From Segatella oulorum JCM 14966 (lineage in GTDB: Bacteria; Bacteroidota; Bacteroidia; Bacteroidales; Bacteroidaceae), in the NCBI RefSeq assembly GCF_000613785.1, contig NZ_BAJQ01000011.1, positions 1-58,096 on the forward strand: 58,096 bases of DNA, in the 5' to 3' direction. Below, one piece after another: positions 43,510 to 53,775 of this stretch. Both the position numbers and the translations under genes were made by a program. Under the pieces are notes generated by a model, which was not told the origin of the DNA, did no database searches, and worked only from the letters and a program-made list of their open reading frames with translations. Each line of letters opens with the position of its first letter. Position 1 is the stretch's first letter.

Positions 43510-45033
43510 ATGAGACAACGATTTTTGGCCTTTTTGCGCCCCCTCTTCGTAACGTTAGCGATGATACCCTTAGCCTCGTTGGCACAACAACGTGTGATTA
43601 TCTCCCCGTTTTTCTCTGATTATTCTGTTTTGACAGACTCCCTACCTAAAGGTTGGTCGATGTCACCTTATATCCAATTAGGCGTTAAGGTGATATTTCC
43701 ACAAGGGACTACACCTGCAGAACTCCAACAGTATCAGTTTCAAAAACCCACTCCTTTTAGTGACATCCTTTGGCAATTTCAACCGGTCATGCTGCAATAT
43801 GGGACACAGCGGTGGAAAGATTTAAACCTCTTCAACTGGAACAAATCTCCCCTTAACCTGCAAGAACACCAAAAGGTGGATAAGAAAAATGAACGTTTTG
43901 TTTTGTCATACAACGCCTTTTCGGCCAGAGCAGGTGCATACTGCGACGAGAACGACGTGCCCTCTTTCTCCTATATCCAATATGAAGCTTGGGAATCTTT
44001 ATTCCCAACTAACGCACAACGAGCAGACAGTACAACCTACATCTTTCATGTAAATCCGTCGCTCTTCTATCTTTTGAGTGACAAAGGAGAAGTGGATTTA
44101 TACACCACAGATAGCATCACGGTTCCACCTCATGGGCAGTATCCCTCGCTATTCTTCTTCTATAAGCCCCTATACGACCATAAGACGATTCAATATAAGC
44201 GTTTTCGCATTTCGCTTCTCGAGGAAAAGAATGCGTTAGCTGCACAATTACATCATCAGATTTCACCTCATAAAGGTGACAAACCGTTGAAGGAAGTTGC
44301 ATCTTCTGCCCCCAACACGCCGCCGGCTGATAGCGTTATCTATCGCGCATTAGCAGCCATTGACCGCATTGCAGCCTTTCCTGACGAGAAGAATGTGCAC
44401 CTCACGATTGCCAAAACAGGACTCAATTATAGGGCTACGATGGGAGAAAAACAACATCTTGACACCTTAGCTTACGAGTTTTCTGTGACCTTAGACAGTG
44501 CAATCGTTATGGATAACGCCATGTTTTACCATGAAACGCTCCTACACGAACTGCTACATTTTGTCCTCGATAATCAAGAAGAGCTATCGAAAGGGCTAAC
44601 CGCTCAAGAGAGAAACTTCTTTTTTGAGTCATTTGTTGAATACTTAGCCAAATATCTTTACGGCAGGTATATTGTGCATAAAGATTGGTTTGCGCATAGG
44701 ATGATTTATGGAAAACCGATCAATTCAGCCATGCTTAAAAAGGCAAGACGCAGTATACAAGACACCAAAGATGTTTGTGTTGGAACAAAGAACGGTAAAG
44801 AATCAGACAATACGGCTTGGGTTTATTACCAGCTTCTGCCCTACCTGCTACACCAATTAGCTACCCATAGCCATGTGGATGAAGATGCCTTTGCAACGGC
44901 TATCTATCGTTATACAACGGAAACCCCTCATCGTTCCCTTTCACTCAAAGACTTTTTCGCCTATTTAAAAGAGCAAGGTTTCCGCTTAGACAGGAAATCA
45001 AAAGCAGAGATTTCGTTTTTACTTCAAAATTAA
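43510..45033 (+). CDS. Secreted HELLH putative gluzincin-type metallopeptidase
   Basis: 507-aa exported protein (signal peptide ending about PLASLAQQ) of no family I recognise. A zinc-peptidase motif HELLH occurs at residues 346-350, and acidic residues in FFFESFVEYLAKYLYG (E373, E377) lie 23-27 residues later, the distance expected for the third ligand of gluzincins. The N-terminal 300 residues look like a separate beta-rich domain (SDYSVLTDSLPKGWSMSPYIQLG). Start chosen at MRQRFLAFLRP, since the TTG at 43456 adds a non-leader extension. Two copies of IPLASLA-like leader are not seen. It follows an IS5 remnant and has no partner genes. Confidence 0.65.
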   Translation: MRQRFLAFLRPLFVTLAMIPLASLAQQRVIISPFFSDYSVLTDSLPKGWSMSPYIQLGVKVIFPQGTTPAELQQYQFQKPTPFSDILWQFQPVMLQYGTQRWKDLNLFNWNKSPLNLQEHQKVDKKNERFVLSYNAFSARAGAYCDENDVPSFSYIQYEAWESLFPTNAQRADSTTYIFHVNPSLFYLLSDKGEVDLYTTDSITVPPHGQYPSLFFFYKPLYDHKTIQYKRFRISLLEEKNALAAQLHHQISPHKGDKPLKEVASSAPNTPPADSVIYRALAAIDRIAAFPDEKNVHLTIAKTGLNYRATMGEKQHLDTLAYEFSVTLDSAIVMDNAMFYHETLLHELLHFVLDNQEELSKGLTAQERNFFFESFVEYLAKYLYGRYIVHKDWFAHRMIYGKPINSAMLKKARRSIQDTKDVCVGTKNGKESDNTAWVYYQLLPYLLHQLATHSHVDEDAFATAIYRYTTETPHRSLSLKDFFAYLKEQGFRLDRKSKAEISFLLQN

Positions 45034-45166
45034 GCACCATAGACCTCTGTCAGTCTAAAAAGCTCCTGGTGTTCTTTATTTTGGCATCATGAACATTTGG
45101 TAGGCTGGGAAAACGGCTTTTATGACTTGTTTATTCCTGATAGGGAGAAAATGACGTTGCACAGTT

Positions 45167-46195
45167 TCATTCCTTTGGCAGCACACATGTCCTATAGTCA
45201 CGCCTCAACGAATAAGGCATTCGCTTTCCATAACCCAACCTTATAAGAATCGTTGGATATTCATGGGAGATTTGAAGCTGCTGTGCCATTTCTTTTGCAA
45301 GCTGTTTTTCCTCATTGGGTTGATTGAGGTAAGCATGTGAAATGCCCATTTCCGTAGCGCGCAGAAGCATTCGTTCCAGGGTTCTGCCTAATTCTATCCA
45401 CTGCTCGATGGTGTCATCTTTTGTGGTGAACAGAACGAAATGAGAGGAAGAAGCGATTTTTTTCCGATCACTTTTATTCTGCGTTTTCTCGTTGATAGCG
45501 TTCGACATAGCCCATTTGGCTATAAAGAGCGGAACATTTGGTGCCCCGAATACAGCATAACTCAAGCCGTCTCGTGTCTTATCCTGATGGGGCTTATTAT
45601 AGCGCATCCACTTTTTCAGCTCCGTTTTGAAGGCCTCATTTTTCATTTGCAAGCGATTACCTGCATAAACCATATTGGCTATTTTTGTGTAATCGGCTGT
45701 TCCTTTCTTATAAAAATACACTCCAACAAAGGGCTCCTTCGCCACGTTTTTAAGCAAATAGATGCTGTCCTCCGGAATATCCTCCCCATTATAAACGCTT
45801 CTATTCGTCTGTCTAAGGGCAATTTGAGGAAATAGCAAGGAACTACATGGCGCCTTTTCATCCTTTGTAAGCAGAACCCGGATAACCGAATCATTCGTAA
45901 TTCGCACTTCTGTTTGATATCCTTTCTGCTGCGCAGCGATACAAAGATTCTCCGTAGCACACCCCAAACTGACAAATAACTCACGGTGAATGGGGTCTAC
46001 AACAGGCAGTTCTTCTGAGAAGTTCGGATAGATATCAATCTCAGCGTCTTTCATTTTAAACAACCAAGGTTGTGTGTTATGCCCTGACGGAGCCTTGGTA
46101 GCATTCTCAATCATAAACAGATCATCTGCGTTCTGTGCTGTTACATCATTCATCATACTCATCAAAATCAATAATATAAACATCCATTTTTTCAT
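45167..46195 (-). CDS. Acg-type nitroreductase family protein
   Basis: 342-aa flavin-binding protein of the nitroreductase fold, Acg subgroup, with ATKAPSGHNTQPW near the N-terminus, LGCATENLCIAAQQKGY in the middle and WIELGRTLERMLLRATEMGISHAYLNQP near the end. An N-terminal hydrophobic segment (WMFILLILMSMMNDVTAQ) predicts export, unusual for a flavin enzyme but seen in this group. The start ATG at 46195 overlaps the TetR stop as ATGA; the in-frame ATG at 46216 lies inside tetR. It is probably controlled by that TetR. Confidence 0.85.
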   Translation of the reverse strand: MKKWMFILLILMSMMNDVTAQNADDLFMIENATKAPSGHNTQPWLFKMKDAEIDIYPNFSEELPVVDPIHRELFVSLGCATENLCIAAQQKGYQTEVRITNDSVIRVLLTKDEKAPCSSLLFPQIALRQTNRSVYNGEDIPEDSIYLLKNVAKEPFVGVYFYKKGTADYTKIANMVYAGNRLQMKNEAFKTELKKWMRYNKPHQDKTRDGLSYAVFGAPNVPLFIAKWAMSNAINEKTQNKSDRKKIASSSHFVLFTTKDDTIEQWIELGRTLERMLLRATEMGISHAYLNQPNEEKQLAKEMAQQLQISHEYPTILIRLGYGKRMPYSLRRDYRTCVLPKE

Positions 46196-46785
46196 TTCCG
46201 AATATGCTTTATCCATAAATCAATGATCATTTCTATACCTTGCATCAGCTGATTCCATCCCTCATCTGTCTGTAGGCAAATGCCATTATAGCTCTGACAC
46301 TGGTCTTCCAGCAATGCTAAATAACTGATTGAGGCCGAGAGTATGCTGGCCAAAGCGGCTACTTGTGCATCCGGACAGCCTGTCAATGCACTTACCATCT
46401 TGATTAGTCGGCATCCATTCTCTTCCCGCCGATCCCTAAGTTGCCGGATATTCTGATTATTCGTGGACAGTTCCCACCGATACAATCGCCTTAAGGTTAT
46501 GTCATTTCGGAGTTGTTCGACTTGTCGACGAAACATACTTTTAATACTATCGCCCACAGCTTCCGGATTGATCATAGCCGCATCAGTGTTAGCCCAATAG
46601 TCTTTTTGGATTAAATACTGTGCGATTAACTCTTCAACCCCACCGAAATACCTATAAATAAGCATCTTTGAAACACCCGCTTCCGTAGCAATGGCATTGA
46701 TACCAACTTTTTCAAATCCTTGGTTCTCAATGATACTCCCAACAGCTTCGAGTATTTTTTCTTCTGTTTGTTCCCTATTTTTCAT
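46192..46785 (-). CDS. TetR/AcrR family transcriptional repressor
   Basis: 197-aa regulator. The N-terminal TetR helix-turn-helix is clear: ILEAVGSIIENQGFEKVGINAIATEAGVSKMLIYRYFGGVEELI (residues 11-54). The C-terminal 130 residues form the ligand-binding helical domain with no obvious ligand signature. It is the first gene of a two-gene operon with the nitroreductase. Two GTTAC-N6-GTAAC palindromes sit directly upstream, so autoregulation is very likely. Confidence 0.93.
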   Translation of the reverse strand: MKNREQTEEKILEAVGSIIENQGFEKVGINAIATEAGVSKMLIYRYFGGVEELIAQYLIQKDYWANTDAAMINPEAVGDSIKSMFRRQVEQLRNDITLRRLYRWELSTNNQNIRQLRDRREENGCRLIKMVSALTGCPDAQVAALASILSASISYLALLEDQCQSYNGICLQTDEGWNQLMQGIEMIIDLWIKHIRK

Positions 46786-46802
46786 CCTATTTTTGCACTT
46801 AT

Positions 46803-46852
46803 GTTACCAAATAGTAACTGCAAAGTTAAGTTACTTATAGGTAACACCACAA
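46803..46852 (-). promoter_or_regulatory. tetR promoter flanked by two operator palindromes
   Basis: Read on the minus strand, TTG (46852-46850) and TAACTTTG (46828-46821) are separated by 21 bp. GTTACCAAATAGTAAC (46803-46818) and GTTACTTATAGGTAAC (46830-46845) are both GTTAC-N6-GTAAC; in one orientation they share GTTACC-AT-AGTAAC. Their centres are 27 bp apart. One lies in the -33/-7 spacer and one over the expected start site, so binding of a dimer to either would block transcription. Confidence 0.85.
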
Positions 46853-47031
46853 GAATTCGCTTAAAACATACTCCTTGTTTATGTTATTTAACAGAACGGA
46901 GATGTAAAATATCCGTATGACAAAAGGCTATATCACCTTTTAGAGCGCGCGTAGGAATGCTATCGTTGATGTCTTTTCTTGCTATCACCCCATGGCGATG
47001 CTTAACAAACGTGAGACCTATTGACATATAA

Positions 47032-47256
47032 CCCACTCGGCGATACATCCAAAATATAAAGAAGGAACGTGATGGATATTCTGCTATATGGGAATATATA
47101 CAGGTTTTAACGATTGATTTGGGTTGGAAACGGCGCACTACTTCTATTGAGACAGCACAAGGAACTCACGTCCCTGATGATCTATTCTACTATAAGCTGT
47201 CAGTCACGTTGCAAGCACTGCGCCATTTGGAAGAAACCTATAAGAAATGCTCGTGA
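47032..47256 (+). other. Open remnant of an unidentified protein-coding gene
   Basis: A stop-to-stop open stretch of 74 codons without a start reads PTRRYIQNIKKERDGYS, then IWEYIQVLTIDLGWKRRTTS and HVPDDLFYYKLSVTLQALRH, ending EETYKKCS. The composition is protein-like, but stops precede it and no start or promoter is seen, so it looks like the 3' end of a decayed gene. Family not recognised. The rest of 46853-47391 holds no intact gene. Confidence 0.4.
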
Positions 47257-47391
47257 CCCACTATACATTGCTGCATGCTATCAAACGCGTTGACTTTGCT
47301 GACACTCCTGCAATCATGTCAGCAAAAGAGGTTTGGACGGCGGCATACTTTGCGGCCTCTCCTTTGGCGCTATACGGGTGCATAGGGCAAC

Positions 47392-47427
47392 ATGAAAACA
47401 GCCGTTCCACGATGTGTAGAACGGCTG
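47392..47427 (-). terminator. Terminator of the protease/SusCD operon
   Basis: CAGCCGTTC (47399-47407) pairs with GAACGGCTG (47419-47427). On the minus strand the hairpin is followed by TTTTCATG. It lies 22 bp beyond the stop of the DUF4843 gene. Confidence 0.82.
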
Positions 47428-47448
47428 CTCTTTGAAAGAAGCCCGAGC

Positions 47449-48705
47449 TTAATGCTTCTTTTTCAGCGTGAAGCGCAGATAAGTGCCGCTAACCGTCAGC
47501 ACGGGCTTCTTGGAATTAAACATGCCATAATCGGTGAACGAGGGCAGGAAGTCTTTCGGCTCATAGTCAAACAGATAAACGTCTAACAGCAACTCCTTCG
47601 TATCGGGGTCTACATAGTTGCGCAACCCCACCCAACCCTCGCGGTCGGTACTTTGTTGGGTGGCACTGAAATAGCGGTTGACATTGTCGACCTTCATGAT
47701 TTGCACCTTCGTTTTGCGACCCATTCCGACGCGAAGGGTATATTCACCATCAAACCTTCCCACGGCGGTGGGTTGGAAATAATGTTTGCAATAGGACTCC
47801 AACGAGGTGGTGAGCTGATATTTTCCCGGGGCAATGCGCGTGAAAGTATAGCTATCGTTGGGCGAACCGTCGGGGATGTTTTCATACTCACTATCCTGCA
47901 TTGAGCTTCCCCAAGTTTCGATAAACGCTTTCTTGCCATACTCAAATTTGTTCATCACCCACTCGCCTTCCACTTCGTAGGCATAGCTTGTGATGATATT
48001 GAGCTGATGAACGGGGTAACGACCTTGATAGAAATGGTCGGCTTCAGAGAGCTTTGGACGGAGCACGATGAGGTTGCGGTGGGCGTCGCGCTGCAAAATC
48101 TTGATAGAAAATTTAGCCGTGTGACTTCCAACGCGAATGGTATCGGTGGAATTGACGAGCTCGAAATCGCGCCCTTCAACTGCTGTTGAACTGGGATCGA
48201 CCTCAAGTTCGACCGGCGTTTTCTCTTCAACATTATAGTATTTTCCTGTCTCCGTGGAAAACAAGTCTAATGCCACCTCGGCCGATGCGCCCACCTGTTC
48301 GGACGCGGTGAGGAAAGAATAGAGCAGTTTGGGCCGCGGCGACATGTCGAGAATGGTCGTGACTGAGGCATCATCGGCTAAGCGTATGACGACGGTTTTC
48401 GCCGTGGTCACGCTACGCAGCGGCGTGATGGTGATGGTGAGCACTTCGCTGTTGCCACCCACGACAAACTTGTCGGCCGACACTTTGTAGTCTTGTCCGC
48501 GCACGGCCGTGCCTTCAAAGACCACCGGCAGCACCTTGGCCTCAGCCGATTTCTGTGCCACGAAGAGTTTTACTTCAACAGGTGATGACGTGAGCGGATA
48601 GATGCGCCGCTCGAAACGCATGTTAGGTACTTCGGCTTGCTCGTCAGAACAGGCTGCCGTGAACAATGCCGACAGGACGAACAGGAAATAAAGAAATCGT
48701 TTCAT
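47449..48705 (-). CDS. DUF4843 surface lipoprotein
   Basis: 418-aa lipoprotein (lipobox LFTAAC, Cys19) with repeated Ig-like or Calx-beta-like strands (VEVKLFVAQKSAEA, RGQDYKVSADKFVVGGNSEVLTITITP). This is the layout of DUF4843 proteins that accompany SusC/SusD pairs and probably help bind substrate at the cell surface. It is the last gene of the minus-strand operon, 14 bp after the small lipoprotein gene, with a terminator after it. Intact. The substrate is probably proteinaceous given the proteases upstream, but that is inference. Confidence 0.78.
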   Translation of the reverse strand: MKRFLYFLFVLSALFTAACSDEQAEVPNMRFERRIYPLTSSPVEVKLFVAQKSAEAKVLPVVFEGTAVRGQDYKVSADKFVVGGNSEVLTITITPLRSVTTAKTVVIRLADDASVTTILDMSPRPKLLYSFLTASEQVGASAEVALDLFSTETGKYYNVEEKTPVELEVDPSSTAVEGRDFELVNSTDTIRVGSHTAKFSIKILQRDAHRNLIVLRPKLSEADHFYQGRYPVHQLNIITSYAYEVEGEWVMNKFEYGKKAFIETWGSSMQDSEYENIPDGSPNDSYTFTRIAPGKYQLTTSLESYCKHYFQPTAVGRFDGEYTLRVGMGRKTKVQIMKVDNVNRYFSATQQSTDREGWVGLRNYVDPDTKELLLDVYLFDYEPKDFLPSFTDYGMFNSKKPVLTVSGTYLRFTLKKKH

Positions 48706-48719
48706 ATTGCAGTTCCTCC

Positions 48720-48920
48720 CTATTGATTCATGCTTTTATTATATTCGTTGGCAATGCTGTCAAGCTCGTTGCGTTCTTCTTGCGAGAGCGTTTTGGGCTC
48801 GGGCATCTTGTAGGTTGTGCCATATTTGTTGCGCATTGGCGGAACATCGTCGGTGTGTTGGCAAGCAGTGATGGCTACAAGAGCTTGTGCCACGAGGAAG
48901 AGGATCAATATTTTTTTCAT
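48720..48920 (-). CDS. Small lipoprotein of the SusCD operon
   Basis: 66-aa lipoprotein with a lipobox near VAITAC (Cys20). The rest is short, charged and probably helical (KTLSQEERNELDSIANEYNKSMNQ). It lies 12 bp after the susD stop and 14 bp before the DUF4843 gene. No family recognised; short lipoproteins in this position are seen in other SusCD operons. Confidence 0.72.
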   Translation of the reverse strand: MKKILILFLVAQALVAITACQHTDDVPPMRNKYGTTYKMPEPKTLSQEERNELDSIANEYNKSMNQ

Positions 48921-48932
48921 TGCTGTTGTTGT

Positions 48933-50365
48933 TTAATTATATAAAACTTCGGTGTAACCAGGGTTCTGTACGAGCCCGGGGTTTACTTGTAAATCGGCCG
49001 GTGGCAGCGGAAAAGTGTACATAAACTTCTCGGTGGTGTATTTCAATCCGTTGCTTGTGGCCCAAAATTCCGGTCGACCGTTGCGCTTCAGTTCGAAAAA
49101 TCGGTCGCCTTCTAAGTAGAGTTCCTTGCGGCGCTCGTTAAGAATAGCTGCATCAGCGGCGTGAGAGCGGTGCCCGTGCAGTCCACTTTGATGTTTTCGT
49201 CGGCATCAACAGGCGGCAGTGTACCTATGGTGTAGGCAGTGTAGGGACTGATTCGATGAGCACGAAATTCGTTCAGCATACGCAAGGCTTCGGTTCGATC
49301 GCCAAGATGATAGGCACTCTCCATCGAAATAAGATAGAACTCTGCGGTGCGAAATCCCGAGAAAAAGCGCTTGTTGTTCAGACGTCGTTTGTTGAAATAG
49401 AGCGTGTAGCGAATGTCTTTGTCTTTTTCGGCAAAGAGTTTCACAAAACGTGCGCACAAGGGGCGTTCCATAAAATAGGGATTGAGATAGCTGAAAGCAT
49501 GGCCTGAAACGGGCGAGCAATCGCAACGCAGCAACATATTGCCCGCCAAGCCGTCGACAGCCTCTTCCATCTTCTTGTAGTCTTCGCCGCTGAGCAGCGG
49601 ATGAGCGGCAATGAGTTGGTCGGCATATTGTTTGGCCTCGGCGAAATGACCCGTCCAAAAATAAAGTCGTACCAGCAATCCCTTCACTATTTCGGGCGTG
49701 AACAAATAGACATCGTTCTTGATGTTCTTGCTCATAGCCGTCTTGAAATCGCTTTCGATCTGTTTGAATGTTTCTTCATACGAACTGCGATTGGGTTTTG
49801 CTTCCATATCGAAACCCGTCACGATAGGCACCCCCAATGGTTTGGCAGCAGCTCCAACGGGTTCACAGTACATGCGGAGCAACTGATAATAGGCTAATCC
49901 ACGCAGCGCATAACAAGCGCCAATCAGCTGCTGTCCGTTCTCGGTGTCGCGTCCTGTCTCATAGTTATCTAAGATGATGTTGCAACGACTGATGACACGA
50001 TAAAAGCGCTCATAATAGACAGAAGCTTCATTTGTGCCAAGCAAATTGCCCACATAGTAAGCCATGTTGGAAGAGGGACTCGTGAGACTGGTCTCCATAT
50101 TGTCGCCATAGGTTTCGAAACTCCTAACCATTTCGTTGTTGAAGAAAAGAGCGCCTGCCCCGGTTTCGCCCGTATTGGTGCCATCGATTGCTGTCAACAT
50201 CTCGGTTACGAGCGCTTGATATTCTTCGGTTGTTTTGGGAACAGTTCTCCCATAGGGCTTGATATCTAAGAAATCGCCACACGACGTGAACAACATGCAC
50301 AACGTGAGCAGACCTGATACGAGGACAGACAAGCCTTTTTTATGATTGAAAACAAACATATTCAT
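48933..50365 (-). pseudogene. SusD/RagB-like nutrient-binding lipoprotein, single-base frameshift
   Basis: SusD-type outer-surface lipoprotein that caps its SusC partner and captures substrate. Lipobox LCMLFTSC; body with the SusD TPR-like pattern (FYRVISRCNIILDNYE, YALRGLAYYQLLRMYCEP, VKGLLVRLYFWTGHFAEAKQYAD). The open frame runs into noise after VDCTGTALTPL near 49155. The third frame resumes with AAILNERRKELYLEGDRFFELKRNG, the standard SusD C-terminal motif, and ends PGYTEVLYN. One lost base explains it; restored length is about 477 aa. It starts 13 bp after the susC stop. Confidence 0.87.
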
Positions 50366-50378
50366 TCTGATTTTATAG

Positions 50379-53300
50379 TTAAAGACCTATGTTAATTGTA
50401 AACGAGAAAGAACGGCTGATGGGATAAACGGCACCCGGCGTTTCGGGGTTCAGACCCGAATACTTGGTAATGATAAAGAGATTTGAACCCGTAATGCTGC
50501 GCCGAGAGAAGTCAATCCCAAGCCACGTGTAATCTTTTCGGGCACGCTATAACTCAAAGTGGCCGAACCTAATTTGAAATACGATCCATTCTCGTAGAAA
50601 ATACCTTCGGTGATGGACGAACTTTCGTTGGGCAACCCCAAATCAATATTGAGCCGTTTCCCACGAGAATCAACCAACCTTGGATAGCCATTGGTCGCAG
50701 GATTGGCCTCTGTCCAGCGATGAGCAGCCTCTTTCGGCTTATTCAAATGCGCAGTGTAAAGGTCGCTACGCTGTGTCTGTGGACGATTCTGTGCACTGGC
50801 ATTAATGCTGTTATAGGATATCGGAGACTTGATTTCAGAACTGATTTTTGCACCTAAAGAAAAGGATGAACTGATGCTCAGCGTGAACCGATTGTAGGAA
50901 ACGTGGGTTGAGAAACCGCCGTTCCAAGGTGCATTGGCAGTGCCACGATAATAAAGATAGTTGCGATAGTTGCGCCAATCGCTCGAATTATTGATGACAG
51001 CGTCGGGGCGGAGTTTGAAAGTATAATAACCGGTAAAGGGGTCGATGCCCGTGTTTTTGCCGGTGATGATTGCGCCCTGAGGATAATCAAGCAGAATAGA
51101 ACCGAAAGTGCTGAAGCCATTATTGGGGGCATCATACTTAGAAATAAAGTTTTGGTTGTAGGAAATGTTTCCCGAAACGCCCCACACCATTTTCTTTGTT
51201 TTAATGGGCGTAGCGTTCAACGACACTTCAAAACCTTGGTTAATCTGCTCGGTGGTGTTGTAACTCTGGCTCGTGAAGCCCGTTGTTGAAACCGTTCTGA
51301 CGGATGTTATCATGTCATAACCGCGACGCCGATAAACAGAGATATAAAGTCCGATGCGGTCACGAAGGAAACCCATATCGAGCGAGGCATTCAAATCGTG
51401 GGTGTGCTCCCAACGAAGTTTTGGATTAGGTGCATTCTTAATCGTGCCAACACGATAATTGTCATCCCCTACCGTGCGATAATAATTGCCATAATCCATC
51501 ATAATCTGCGGATACACACTTTTGTTAACACCACCCGTTAGGCCAGTGGATATGCGAATGGTGGCTCGATTTATAACCGGTTTTATGGCATTAAAGAAAG
51601 CCTCTTCATCCATATTCCATGCCAATCCTGTCGACCATGTGAGATTGAACTGCTCTTTACTACCAAAGTTATTGGAACCATCTGAGCGAACAGTTGCATT
51701 CCAAACATATTTATTATTATAGACATAATCAAGGGCACTGTAGAAGGAGGCAAAGGCATTTTCTATCTTGGAGTAAGTGTTCAACCCATTGATGATCGAA
51801 CGGTAGGAATCTCTTTCGGCTGCTGTCAATGCGCCATTGCTGCCCGTTCCGAGATAGAGCGGCGTGTTATGTTGGCCAGTCAACGGGTCGTAACCATACA
51901 TTTTGCTGCCCATAGAACTGGCTCTGTTATAGCGAACCTCTGTTCCGGCAATGGCATTGATACGATGTTTCTCGGCAAGTGTAATTCCATAGTTGGCCTG
52001 TAAACGTGCCAACCAACTTAGATTGCGACTCTCGGCCTGTGTGAAAGAACCGTATGTGCGATAAGATGCGCTGTTAGCGCCCTCGAAAGGACGGTCTAAC
52101 CATGCACTATAGGTGGCTGCCCCTATCTCGTTGGTCGAATTATCATTGCTAAAAGTAGCAGAAGCTAAGCCGTAAAGACGGAAGCCGGCAAATGGACGCC
52201 AAGTGAAATCACCCCGCAAGGTGGTTGTCGAGCTGATTGACTTGAGCGTTGTTTCATCGATTTCGCGCATCACGTTGATGCCGTTTTTGGGAAGATAATT
52301 GAATGAATCGCCATTTGCATTCACCATAGAGAAATAGGTTTCATCGGCCTGATAGCCCCCATCGGCATTGTAGAGCCTTTCATAGGGGTTGGCAAAATAG
52401 GCATACTTATAAATGTTAAAGGCCTCGCTTGGAGAATGGCTCTTTAAATAAGAAAAGTCTATCGATAAACCATAGGAAAGAATTTGCAGCGGATTGCCGT
52501 TGAATTTGGCGCTCATCATAAAGCTATCTGCACCAGTTCGCTTCACAATACCATTGTTAGTTGTGTAGCCTCCGCTAATATAATAGGTCTGCTTGTCTGT
52601 TCCGCCACTTAGCGAGATATTATGTGAAGTGGAAACCGTGGTGCGGAACAACGTCTTAAACCAATCGGTAGACGTTTGTCCTAAAGCATCAATATAAGCA
52701 TCTTGCTGGGCTTTGGTCCAACCTCGGAAGCGTCCGTAGCCCGAACGAATCTGACCAACGATACCGATAACGGGATAATAGGTGCCTTCTGCATAGCCTT
52801 TTGCCGAGAACTCATCCCAAATACTTTGCTCATAGGCGAGCTTCTCACGCGAATTCATTAAATTATCATCGCGGATGGGTGCACTCTGAATGCCGAGACT
52901 ACCACTATAGTTAATGCTCATCCTGCCTTGTTGGCCGCGCTTGGTTGTGATAACAATGACGCCCGCCTGCGCCTGCGAACCATAGATGGCTGCTGCAGAA
53001 GCGTCTTTCAACACGGTGATACTCTCAATATCCTGCGGATTAATACCGGCCACACCATTGGCATAAAGCGTGCTGAAATCACCGCTACGAATGTAGCTTG
53101 AGCCGGCTGTAGGTATATTCTTTTGAATGGGCACACCATCGACAACCCACAAAGGTTCGCTGCTCCCGGTGATACTCGACACACCACGCACACGAATCTT
53201 GGCCGAAGCTCCCGGCTTTCCAGAAACCGCTTGCACGCTGACGCCCGTCAACTTTCCTTGAAGCAGCATATCAACATTCTTCAACGGAGCATCGTTGAGG

Positions 53301-53707
53301 TCTTTACCCGTAATCATGCTCACCGAGCCGGTGGACTTACGCACGTCCGTTTGTGTGTAGCCCGTTACGACAACTTGATTCAGCGTGCGCTCGTTGCTCT
53401 GCAACACGAAATTGCCCGACAGGGGTTTCGACACTTTGACCACACGCGATTTCATGCCAAGATAGCTCACCGTAATATGGGTATCGCGCGGAACCCACAG
53501 CGAAACCGTTCCATCTAAATTTGCAATCACACCGACAGGCTTTCCGGCAACCTTGACAGAAGCACCAGGAAGGGGCTCTCCACTCTCGTCGACAACCGTT
53601 ATGTTAACCAACACGTCTGCATCACTATGACCATTCTGTGCCTGTAATTGCCAGACTGACAACAGACAAAGCGCCATGAGCAGCAGGAGTTTAAGTCTTG
53701 TCTTCAT
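50379..53707 (-). pseudogene. SusC/RagA-family TonB-linked outer-membrane protein, C-terminal frameshift
   Basis: Outer-membrane importer of about 1109 aa when restored. Signal peptide, then a carboxypeptidase-regulatory-like domain (VDESGEPLPGASVKVAGKPVG), TonB-box region LNQVVVTGYT, plug domain (DLNDAPLKNVDMLLQGKLTGVSV, AAIYGSQAQAGVIVITTKRG) and a long barrel. The frame breaks near 50504. After it, another frame reads ITGSNLFIITKYSGLNPE, AVYPISRSFSFTINIGL and stop, the expected end with the terminal aromatic-rich strand. A one-base loss in CTCTCGGCG explains it. As read, the protein would lack its last strands and probably misfold. Partner of the SusD gene next to it. Confidence 0.88.
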
Positions 53708-53775
53708 CTTTTTGTTTCCTCTTTCTTGATGTTATGATGATATAATAATAAACTGTTACGTCGCAATAGCCATGC

